Assembly (NCBI GenBank): GCA_000310025.1
Contig: FN649734.1
Coordinates: 5,413,122 to 5,477,121 of the forward strand
DNA: 64,000 nucleotides
Direction: 5' to 3'
Source: Ectocarpus siliculosus
Taxonomy: Eukaryota; Sar; Phaeophyceae; Ectocarpales; Ectocarpaceae
Shown here: piece by piece, positions 31,101 to 43,100 of the stretch
Numbering within the stretch: the first letter of the stretch is position 1
Layout of the letters: each line of letters opens with the position of its first letter
Program-made: the position numbers and the translations under genes
Notes under the pieces: generated by a model
The model's input: only the letters and a program-made list of their open reading frames with translations
The model's database searches: none
What the model was told of the DNA's origin: nothing

Positions 31101-34100
31101 TGGGACCGTCGCTTGCAACTTCGTCCGGCTGTTTCTCAGCCGACAAAGATTGCTGCTGCTGCTGCTGCTGCAGTTCATGCACTGGCGACGGGTCCTCCAC
31201 GGCATCACCATCACTACCCCCACCGCGCCCGAAACTGTCGTGGCTGCTGTCCAGTACGGCCGCGGTAGCGCCATCACCACCAACCCCTACGACCGCCCGA
31301 AGGGCTTCTTCCTCTTCTTCGCGGCCGCGTTGATCACCCTCGTCAGACATGCTCGAAACGGAAGAGATCTCTTGATCCTCGGAGGGCCGCGGCCGTAGCA
31401 GCAGCGGCGGCTCCTCCTCGCCGACAGCCGGCGGTCTGACGGCATCTTCCACATGGTCGAAAGTCTCGAGATAGTCGATGCCATCCTCCGCTCGCGCCGC
31501 CACCGCGGAGAAGGGGACCTCAGGACGCGACGACTCTTCTTCCGCCAGCGGTTGTTCAGCATGCGGCTCACCGGCCTCCTGTTCGACGACGGCGTCTCCA
31601 GCGGCACCGCCACCCCCAGCGGCCCAGGCACGGTACACGTTAACCTCTCCGACATCGCCACGCTCGCCCTCTGCTTCCACGGCGACAGCAGGGGCGTCGG
31701 TCCTCGCCAGACAGGCTTCATCGCCATCGTCATCATCTGGCGGAGCTTCCCCCCGGGCCGACGGCTCGGCGGCAACGACCGCATCCTCTTCGAAGTCGAA
31801 CTTACGCCCCGACCACGTGCTGGCGTCGTCCTCTTCGTCGCCTTCTTGGACGTCCGGCGGTAAGCCTCTACCATCTCCGACAACGACAGCTTCCGCTTTC
31901 TCGCCCTGCAGACCTTCTCCCTCGTCCCACGGAACCACGGCCTTCTCCTCGAAGTCGTAGCCTCCGGACCAAGCCCCCCCGGGCTGCTTGTTGTCGCTTT
32001 CGTTCCCACCCCCGATGGCACCGGGGGGCAGCTGCACATCTCCGACCAACGCCTCTTTAGGCTCGTTTTCTCCGACATCTACGACATCTACGTTACTGCC
32101 AAGTCCGAGCTTCTCATGTCGATTCTCCGGCCCAGCGGAAGCGCCTTCTTCACCCCCATCGATGGAGAGGGGCCCCGGCTCTACAACGTCAGGAGGAGTC
32201 GATACCAACAGCCGCGGGGGGCTTCCACGTGGTTGATCTACCTCTGCGCCTAGGGCCTCCGCTTCGCCGCCCAGCTCCTCGCGATCCCCCCCTTCTTCGA
32301 GTTCTCCTCCACCGTCCGGGGGCTCAGCCTTCTCGACGAATGTGTAGCCGGCGTCGAGCGACGTCGCCTGCCCGCCTGAAAGAACGCCGCTGTCGCTCCT
32401 GGAAACCCGTTCGGCGACGTCGGCCTCCAGCGTGGGCTCTTCGACCCGGCCGTGGTTACCGTCGGCGTCAGCCACGCCAGAAAGACCACCGTCAGCAGCC
32501 ACCGCAACCGCGACCTCTCCTCCCAGCGCAGACTCCGGCACGACAAGTGTACTTCCCGCGCCCTCTTCGAGGTTTCCGCTTCGGACCACCGCCGCCGCAG
32601 TCCCGTCATCGCTCTGGACCTCGACAGCACCATCCGGCGAGTGGCACAGGAAAGAGCCAGCGTTATACTCTCCCAAGACTTCCGGCTCGGGAGAAGGAGA
32701 AGGCAACAGCAGCCCCTGGGCCGCGCCGTTGTCGCCACCATCGTCATTGGTCTCTCCGCTTGCCCCTACCCCTTCGCACTTCTCCTCAGCAGCAGCAGCA
32801 GCAGCGGTGTCGCCGGCCTCCTGAGGGTGCTCCTGGAGCTCGGCTGTCTCCTTCTCGCGGTCAACGCTCACGCCGTCCGTCACCGAGGCCGCGACACTGG
32901 TGACACCACCGCCAACCCCCCCCTCGTCATCATAGCCACACATCCCCGGAGAGGAAGACTCGGGGTACCCAGCTACAGCGGCGGCGCCGGCACCCAGCCC
33001 GCCGTCCCGCTCACTCGACGGAGACGCGTCGAAGACAAGGGCCTGCCACGGCAACAACTCCCCGCCCGCAACCGCAGCGCCGCCAGACGTCCGAGATCCG
33101 CTGGCCGGGGGCAACGCATCCTCAAGGTAGTCCCGCCCGATGGAAAACGACCCGACTAGAGACGAGTCGTCTTGCGCCAGCAAGTCCTCGGAGCACACCT
33201 CAGACACGGAGGATAACACCACCGGTCTCTCGTCCGTCCTCTCGCCCGAAGAGCTTCCGGCATCCGCGGCAGCATCATGGCCTGCGCGCCCGATACCGCC
33301 GTCGTAGTGGTAGTGGGCACCGTCACCGGGAGCGGGGTGTTCCGCCACCGGACTCCCGCCTCCTGCTTCGTGGTCGTCATTGTCGCCTTTCTCGAGGTCT
33401 GTGCGGTCTTCCTCGAAGGATTCACTGTAGGCATCGTCGTCGTCGTCCGCGCAAGAATCGTAGTTGCTGGTGGCGACGCCGCCGCTGCCGCCGTGCGGAG
33501 GCTGCAGGAAATTCGAGCCTCTCGCGGTTGCCGCCGTAGCGGCTACCGAACCCTCTTTGGCCGGGGTCCCTCCCGCCAAGGGCACCATCAAGTCGGTACA
33601 CGACGGCTCGGCGGAGTCGCCTCGCTCGGCGATGAATGAGTCATCAGCATCGCCGACGGGCGCGGCGACCGCGGCAACAACTTTCGACGACAGACCGTCC
33701 TCGGCGCGTGCTGCGGCGGCGAGACTGTTGCGTTCCCGGCCCGCCGCACCGGCAGCGACGACGACAGCGTCTTCCACGTCCTCGAACCCGAAAGCTTCCA
33801 GCCCGTAGCCGTAGGCGAGACTGTCGGAGCCATGCCCGCACTTCTCCTCCTCCACCGGCGGCAACGCCTCCTCGACATGGTCGTAGTCGCGCAGCATCGA
33901 AGCGTCAACCGGGCTCCCGGCACGAGCGTTCGCCGCCGTCGCGCTTGCTCCGAGCTTGTCCCCTTGTCTGGTCGTGACGTCACCACCACCACCGTCCGCC
34001 GCCGACCCGGCTAGGGTAGAAATAGTCGCCAACGGAGGAAGCGCGTCAAGCTCACCCTCCGCCGGTGCGTCCTCAACCTCCTCTGGGGCACTCTCTTCCA

Positions 34101-37100
34101 GAATCTCCTCCGCTATCGACGGGCTCGAACCATCACCATCATCACCGCCCTCCTCACGGGATTCCACTTGAACAGAAGGACCCTGGGTCGGCTCCGCTTC
34201 CCGCCCTTCCCGGGTCCCAGGAGAACGCACCGGTTCTTGGGGGTCTTGGGTGTTGGTCAAGGCCGCCACCCCCGCTGTGACCGCGGCCTCTTCCTCTTCT
34301 TTCGCGATTTCCGACAGACGCGCGTGCTCGTGCTCGTACGCCGTTATCTCTCTCGCGTTTCTCTCCGTCTGCGCGAGGAAGCGCCAAGGAGGAGGATGTG
34401 CCCGGAAAGGGTGCGGGTCATCAGGGGAAGGGGGGGGGGTTGGGGGGGGGCTGGGCTACGCAACAGCAGTAGCGGACTTGGTTGACGCCATGTAAAAAAA
34501 AACCATCGAAATACAAAGTTGATGCGGGACAACAGAAGTTACAAACGATTGAACAACTTGAGCAAACACGAAACCCAAACATAAAACATCGTCCAAACAG
34601 AAGAAGGGAACCAAGTCATCTTGTCGCTCCTACGCTGTTCCTGTGGGTGAGTTCAGGTGTTCACCGGTAAGGATCTGGAAAATCGCCGCACCCCAACAAA
34701 CGATGCCAGGCGGGGAAGTATATATATATCTCTCCTCTTCTCTGTCTCTCATTCTCACCAGCATCGCCGACGTCTGGCCCCTCTCCGAATCTGAGCTGCC
34801 GAACGAGTCCGACACCGCCTCTCCTCTCTCCTTCCAGGCCATCCACGACACCGCAGCCCCCTCGGAGATCCCGCCTTCCACCTCGCCCGCAGACCCAGCG
34901 GCGGTGGCAGGGGAAGGGGGCGCAATCGCCGCAGTCTGCGCCGCCGCCGCGGCTGCCGCCTCCTCCCGAGCGCACTCGCGGCCCCTGTTGGCGGCAGCAA
35001 GCCGCCTCGCTGCCCTTCCCCGCACCAGGGCCTGGACTATCAAGGCCGCGCGAGACTCCTCGCCGCGGACGGCCACCCTAGCCACCAGCGCCGTCAGCCT
35101 CGCCTCGCTGTCGGCGTCACTGTAGCCTCCCCCCTCCTCCGCGCCGCCGCCACCGCTGCTGCTGCAGAAAGAGTCCTCGTCGAGGTTCGGCCTAGCTTCT
35201 GCTTCCGCGGCCGCTACTGATGCGACTGCTGACGGCGGCGGCGGTGTCTCGGGAGCTCCGTCCTGTCGACCTTCCAGCCGGCCGGGCAGCTCTCCAAAGG
35301 CGGCGGCGGCAGCGAGGTCATCGCGCGCCGCCTCCGCCGCTCCAAGAGCTATCCAGTCCGCCAGGGCCGGGGGTTGCGCAGGCTCGACGTCCACGTACCC
35401 TTCGTCCGCCAAGAGATCGGGTTCAATATCCACCGCCGCCATAGCTGCCGCCGGCGGTGGCGCGTCAGCCCTGAGCCCCGCTCCCGCTCCCAGCATCTCC
35501 TCCTCCGGTACCGCCTCGGGGGCCATCGTCGTTGTCGTCGTCGCCGTCGGTGGTGCCGAGAACTTGAACTCTTCCACACCGCCGCCGTCGCCGTACCCGT
35601 CCTCCTCGCCGTTGGCGACGCCTCCGCGGTCGCTGTCCGTGTCGCTCCACAGCTTCTCCACCCCCCACGGCGGTGGCGAGGGCGAAGGCTGGTGGTGGTC
35701 GCGACCCCCTTCTCCTGCCGCTCTCTCGATCCCCCCCGCGACCTCAAGGGCAAGGTCTGCCCCGTCGGTGGAGGCGGCGGCGGTAGCGGTGGCGGGAGAC
35801 GGAGCTGCCTCGGTATCGCGGTGTTCGCGCGCCATGACCTGCTGGAGCTCGCTCTCCTCTTTCGCGAGGGCCTGCTCTTCCAGCGGCAGCTGCTCTAGCA
35901 GACTCGCCTCTTCGGCCTATGGGGCATGGCACAGCAGCACAAGCGAGAAGAGCAGAGCGCACAAAGATCAAATGGTGATGATGGAGCGGCGGGGGGGGGG
36001 TGTGTGTGCTTTGCAGCCGGCACAGTCAGCGTTGGGGAGGTATTCCCTTGGGGACACCGGCGTCTTGGAAACAATCGTTGGGGACGGCGACGACGGCACC
36101 CGAGCACGGGTGTAGTGGCAACAACAACAACAAAAAAACGGCGCCAAAAAGCACTCGCCAAACCCGAATTCAATTCAGGGATGCAACTGAGGATATAACA
36201 GACGAACGCTAAACCGCGATGACATTATAGAGTCACGAGAGGGGGGGGGGACTTCAAGAACGAACACCACCCGTGAAAATCATATTCAGAGCTTCTTGGG
36301 CGGCGAGTTGCATGAGGAGACTTCCCAGAAGTCGCCGCCACTCCAGTTTTCGCCTGACGCCTAAACCCTTTCGACACTACAGAAGCAGCAGCATTTGGTG
36401 TGTGCCATATCCATCTGCCGCGTTTCTTACCCAAAACACACACACAAACACACACCTCCAGGATTCCCAGCTGCTGCACCAGCGCCCGTTTCGCCCGAAC
36501 CCGGTCTCTCGACTCCCGCAGGCCTTCCAGCTTGCCCCTTACTTGCTGCACCGTGTCTCGACGCCGAGCCACCACCGCCTCCATCGACCCGAGCGACCCG
36601 GCCGACCCCGGCCGCAAGCCTCCTGGTGCCGGGCGACGGTCGCTCCGGCCACCGCTCTCGACATCCTCCCCGTGCAGGACCGGCGGCGAAAGCAGGCCCG
36701 CCGAAGCTCCGTCGTCGTCGAGCGGCGCCGGCGCGGTTTCTGCCGCTGCGGGAGGCAGGGGGGACGGCGGCGATGCCTCAAAGTCTTGAGAGTGCCGCCG
36801 TGCTGCGGGGCTAGCATCGGACCGCGCATCAGCTATTTCCTCGGCCTCGGAATCTGCTGCTGCGCTGTGACCGTCGGAGTCTTCGGCCGCATCCTCCTCG
36901 AAAGAAACGCTGTCGTAAGCCTCCTCCTCCAATTCGTCACTTTGGGTTCCTCCCCTACCAGCGGAAATTTCGTCCAGGATTTCGCCGGCAGCCTCTTCGG
37001 CATCCCCGCTGCTCGCCACCTCCTCCGGCACGTCCACCAAGCGGTGCTCTTTCTGCTGCTCCGCAGCGCCGATATTGTCAGACCCCAACCTCCCCTCCCC

Positions 37101-40100
37101 AACCGGGGAGCCCTCTGAAGCTTCGTCGGGCACCGCTTCGGCCGCGGACGAAAAGGCGCTAGAAGCCGCGGAGATATCGTCGGGGACAGTGTCGGCGTCG
37201 CCTTGGTCTGGCCACTCCTCTCCGTCCCTTGGCGCGCCACCGGTCGCACTGCCGGTTCCGGCTACCCTCTCCGTCGCCTGGCTCGGGCGTCCTGCGGCAG
37301 CGAGCGGCACGACGCTCTCCTGCAGCTCCAGCGCCAGGGACTCGTCCAGGTGGAGGGAACCTTCTCGAACGTCTTCTGCGGGTCCCCCGACTCCTCGGTA
37401 GTCATCCTCCTGCGGCAAGGCCTTATCAGCCACCTCCTCGTCGTCGTCCGGTAGAGACGCCGCTCCGCCGACAGTTTCGTCTCCGTCCTGGGCCGCCTCC
37501 TCCGCACGACCATACCGGCGGGAGTCCTCGTCCTGCTTGGTGCTCCTGCTACGGCGGTGGTAGCGATCATCATCACCGTCTTCGTCGCCGCTGGACTCGA
37601 ACGAAGTGTAACGCTCATCATCATCGTCGCCGTCGTCGAGCTCTTCTTCGCCCTCTAGCTCCCGCAGCTGCTCTTGCGTGCGCCGCGACATCGCCTCCCG
37701 CTCCAGCTCAATCTCCCGGCGAACCGCGGCGTACTCGACGGACGCTGCGCCCTGCGTGCCGCCGCCGCCGCCGCCGCTTCCTGCGGCGGCCCCACGGCCC
37801 GCTCCAGCGAGAGGGCCGCTCCGCCGCAGCGGCTCCAACGGCGAGGACGACAACCGCTGCTGCCGCCTGGCCGAGTCCCTCAGCGCCGCCATGCGGTAGT
37901 CCAGCAAGGCGTCGAGGTCGTGCGCGCCGACCATGCCGCCGTCTCCCAGGACAGCCGAAGAAGAAGAAGCACTTCGAGCGGCACCACCGCTGCCTCCCAA
38001 GCTAGCGCTGCTGTTGGCCCTACCCGCCGCCGCCGCACCCCCCGCTGAGCCACCGTGTTGCTGCCGACGAACGCCCGCGGCAAAGCTGTTGAACCCGTCG
38101 TGCGAAAGTCTCATGTGCGTGCCGGGGGAGAATTCCCCTCCGCTCCCGCCGCCGCCGCCGCCGCCACCGCCTACAGAGCAAGAAAGCCGTCCGCTTGCCC
38201 TGGAACCGTTCCTTGAACCGTTCCTCGAGACCTGCTGACGCGGTTGGTCGGACCTCGAAAATCCTCTCGCCGCCGCCGACGACTTGCGCTCTCTCAGCTC
38301 GGGCGAAAGGGGCTCTTCCGACGGCCAGAACTCCGGCGTCTGCTGGTGCGGTTCCGTCGCCGCTGCCGCCGCTGCCCCCGCCGCAACTGCCGCGGGAGCA
38401 GATGGTACTTGGTGGAGGATGCTGCGGCCGTTGTGCACGGGGGAGTGCTCGAGCAGGCTATCGAAATCCGTCCTCGCCCTGCCTCCTTGTTGCATGCCCT
38501 CCTCGGACCTGAAAACGGGAGAAGCGCAAGTTTGGGGAGGGTCTCGGGTTGGACGGACGAACAGCAACGTTTGTCTCCCTCCCCCTTAACAGCCGTGTTC
38601 CGGGTCGTTTTGGTTAGGGGAGGAGGGGGGGAGGCGAGAGGCGCTGGAAAAAACTTTATGTGTGGATTCGGTGTTGCGGAGCGGCGGCCTTGGACAACCT
38701 AGAGCCGAATTGCCGACGGCACGAACGTGGGGCGCTGCGAAAACGTAGGATGTACGAGGCAAGAACTTCGTGCAGAGCGGCGGATTCTCTGCATACTACA
38801 GGCGTTGACATGCTGTTCACACCGAAACGCTTTGTGAAAGGGAGAAGTCAGTCTCTACGTGCACCGGGAAGCACACAAAATCACGGCATACACGTCTGTG
38901 CGTTCGGCTCACCATCCGGCCGTCACCAACCAGCCCATTCTTTCTTTCCCCTTGCGATCAACACATCAGGGAGCGGGGAACAATCGCAAAACCCCGGAAG
39001 GCAGCATTTCCTACGGCGCTCCGTTGGAGAGACCGGTACAGATGAGCCTGCGCCTGAACCAGCTGCTATCGCGCACACTGCCGCGGGCTAGTTTCTCTCG
39101 TAGGGGTACTTGACGGGGATAGTGAAGACTGCTGCAACAGGTTCGTAAGTTTTTGGTACTGGTTTGTTGAGGTGAGCTTTATGAAACGCCACACGGCAGC
39201 TGGTAGTCAGGTTAAGGGTTGGTCCTGCTGCCTGTTGCATTTCCGTCTTGCGCCGCCACTTGATGGCACCGCTGTGCTCTCACGAGCCCACTCCCGGAGG
39301 GATCACTTGTACACAAACACACACAAAAAAAAACTGCCCTCACCCGCTGTGCATGCGTCGTCTCCCCTCCCCCTCGCTTCCCTCTTCCCCAAGACTGCCG
39401 CCGCCGTCGGAGGATAGCCTCTCCCTCTCCCTCTCTGCCTCTTCCCTCATGCCGCCTCGCGCCCCGCGGCGGGCCATCGCCCTACCCCGCTCCACTGCAC
39501 GCTCCTGAAAACAAAAAAAGCCACGTTGAGAGAGGAGAGGGCGTCATCAACAGTTGAGAGAGGCCACATCGTATTCAAAGCGCGAGGTCGACACTTGGGA
39601 GATACGAAACCTCGCAAGACTGGAGGAAAATCAAACCCACGTCGTGCAACGTGGAAGCTGTTCTTCACATCCGCCCCCGGTGTCGTTAGCCTGAAGCTTC
39701 TCACTTCAGCAGTCTCAAACCACGCATGCAACACACAGGTTGAGCGGTGTGAGATATGGACATGTTTTCACCACCACAACTAAACCCATTTTCGGTTCCA
39801 CACCCCGCCGCTACTCGTTTCCTCATGAATTTATTCTACAAAACACATACCACCAAAACTTGATCTCAACCGGCTGAGGAGGAAAACAAAAACAACAATG
39901 TTGAGCTAACCATCTACACACCTGGAACTCCAAGAACATGGCTGCCTGAGCCGCCATCGCAGTGGCCTGCTGGGTCTGCGCGCGTGCCCCAGCCGCCGCC
40001 ACCGCCGCCACCGCTGCCCCCGCCTGCCGCCCGTGCGCCCCGAGCGCCGCCGCGGAAGTCGCCGCTATCGCCACCGTCGCCGCCTCCGCCTGGCGCGCGG

Positions 40101-43100
40101 CCCGCTCCCCGGCCTCCTGTTTGAGCCGCCGGAGCCGAGCCTCGTGGGTAGCGTCGTTCTGAGCCAAGGCCGCTTCGAAGACGTCTTGTTGCTGGAGCAG
40201 GGTGTCCGCCTGTGCCTGTGCCTTGGAGTTCTGAAAAACAAGGGAAAACATAATAAAGCGCCGGAGGATATTTACGGCACAAGGCTTAAGTCGGGCATGA
40301 CGAGGATGCGAGTCGGTTGGGACTGAGGCGGGACAACTGGGGCCCGCCAGAGTGTGACACGGTTACAGTAGTAGGGTCGCGGTATACCATACCCTTATAA
40401 TCCACCCCGAGGTGCTGCCTAGTCGGGTCGACGTATGCGCGCACTCCTTCTAATAACACCGCGAGCCAAAGCGGTGCTCCTCGAGTGCCGACAGCCAGGA
40501 AACGGTAATTTGCCGCTCTGCGCGGCTTGATTGGGCAAAAAATACAGCAGTCTCGTGGCGGTTAAACCCTCCCAGAAGCTGCCGTTGTCGAGGGGTGCGC
40601 TTGACGAACCGCGAACAACACCGTCGTCGAAAATAATGGCCCAGGGTGTTCGCCGCTGATGCAATACTCTGTCTACTTCACAACGAAAACACTCGAAGTG
40701 AGCATGTGTCCGGGGAGTCATATCCAAAACAATTACCTGTATGCTGCTGTCGGATATGAAGCACTTTCAAACGCTCGGTCTGCAAATTCACAACACTCGT
40801 GGCATTTGCGAGCGACCTCGCACTACGTGTACACGAAACAGCAGTGTCGTGCCGTGAACAAAACTCGTCGACAAGACTCAATATTTTCTCTTCGGATGAA
40901 TTGCCGCTATATTGTACCCGCAGATATGAAGTCCGTGACCACGGAGTGTTTCCGTATCAGTTGGACCAGAACCGATACTACAAGGCAGAACTGAGCACAG
41001 AGATCCGAACGTTTTTCGAATGTCAGGACAAGATAACACCAGTGACCACAACAACAACAACAAACAACAACGACAATACACCGCAGAGCCATCGAGAGTC
41101 GCCTTCCTCCGCACTTACCCTTTCCCTGCGCAGCAGCAACCCGGCGACACGCGCCTCCCGTCGGGCTTCCTCCACCCTCTGCGCGGCCAGGAGGGCGTCC
41201 GCCTGAAGCTCGGCGTCCTGTAGGTCGTCGTGCAGTCGGAGCTCGTTCAACAGCTGCGCCTGGAGCTCTGCGGGCGCGAGCCTCCTCCTCCTCCTCCTCC
41301 CGTCCTCCTCCCCTCCATCGGTACCCGGCTCATCTGCGGCGGCCTGAGACGGGAGAGATTCCGCCGCCTCTCGCATGTCTCCGCCGCCACCAACAAAACC
41401 GCCGTCGGACGCGACACGAGATGACTCCAGGAGCTCCTGTCGGCGCGAGGGGGCTAGCGCCGGCCCCCTCTGCAGAAGGGAGTCCCACAGGTTCTTCTTC
41501 AGCTCCTGGCGCGAGTCGGTCCTCGGGGACTCGGAAGGGGACCGATCGGCGGCCGTCGTCCGCCCTGCAGCCGCGGCGGCATCTTCCCCGACATCCACCC
41601 CGGCGGCCGCCGGACCCGTCCTCGTAGCCGCCTCCTGCGAAAGGCTGTCAATGCGGGAAGATTCTTCGGCAGCCACAACCCTTGCCGCGGACCTAACGGC
41701 GTCCGCCACGGCGGCGTCTTCCGATGCGGTCAGCAGGGCGTCCTGCTGGTGCTGGTGCAGCTCTCGCGCTCTTGCAGCCGCTGCTGCAGCGGCGGCGGCT
41801 GCCGCAGACGCCGCTTCTTCCTCCTCCTGGCGCCGTCGTGTCGCCGCCTCCCGCTGCGCCCGGACGATGTCTCCCGCCACGAGCGATACCAGCGAGAATC
41901 CTCCGGCGGCTCGTTTCCTCCCGCCCTCCTCTCCGCCGCCGTTGCCGCTGCCGCTGCTGGTGCTGCTGCCGTCTTCGCCTCTCGCATTGTCCGACGACCT
42001 CCACGACGACTGCCGAGCACGGCCGCCTCCGCGACTACCACCGCCGGCAGCACGGGGCATCCAGGCGGGGAGGCCGTCGCCGTCACCACCCTCCGCCTCC
42101 GACAAGACGTCACCCGGACGCCTCGACGCGAAACCCGACCGCCGGTACTCCTCCGCCGCTGCCGCTGCAACCGCCGCCGTCGCGTCAACCCGACCATCGT
42201 CTGGACGAGCACCGCGTGCGGCCGACGACGACGCCCGTTCTGCCTCCCGTTCCCCTGCGCCGGAAGGCTCGCGGAGCTTCCTGAGGACCTCGGTGATCCA
42301 GCTGCCGGCGACCGGCGTCCAAGGCCTTCCTCCGCCATCGCCGTGCCTGCTGCTGCTGTCGCCGCTAACGCTGTCGCGAGGCCTCCTCAACCCCAGCCCG
42401 TCCTCTTCGAACTCGACCGGGGAGCCCCACGCCGCTTCCACCGCAGGCATCTCCGCCGGGAGGTCCTCTTGGGCTGACGGCCCGGCAGCATCGGGCGGAA
42501 GAGGAGATATCCTAAACGCCGTTGGCGAAGCCCCGTCCAGAGGAGTCGGCGAGGCCCGAGAATTCCTCGGCTGGACAGAAACGGGCCAAGCATTACCGCT
42601 GCCGGCGGTCCTCCGCTCGGCAACTGTATCCCCCCGCGCCGCCGAACCCGACTCCGCCGCCGTGCCGGCTGCGGGCGAAGCGGCGGGGGGCTCCGCGGCT
42701 GAGAAATAGGGAGGTCTTTCGGGGCCGGGGTCGAGTTGACTGTGGCGGCGGGGAGGAGAAGTGGTCGGCCCTAGGAGCGGCGGGGCCTGCCTCGGCGGTA
42801 GCACCACCGGCGTCGGCACCGTGATCGCCGGTCTTTGGTCGGGAATCCTCGCCCGGCCCGTGTCCAACCGCAGCTGCTGCTGCGGAACGCACGCCTGCTG
42901 TGATTGTCGGCGATGTTGTTCCGCCGCCTCCGCTTGTGCTCCCTCTGAAAAAACCGAGAGCTGCCTACGAGCGGTCGACATCTTCGGGCGGTCACCGTCC
43001 AGGCCGCCACCAGCCGCAGCAGCTACAGCGGTAGCCGGGACGGGAACGACCTGGGGCGGCTCTGACGGTCGAATCGGCGGCGGGGTCGGTCTTGGCTCAT

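Noticed and set aside
41375-42709. Plus-strand open frame of 444 codons
   Set aside because: It lies antisense to the scaffold exon 43106-41119. Its Ser/Pro/Ala/Arg-rich composition is what GC-rich codons give in reverse, and it has no splice or domain support. The same applies to long plus-strand frames over 30,052-34,368, 36,456-38,508 and 43,991-45,384.
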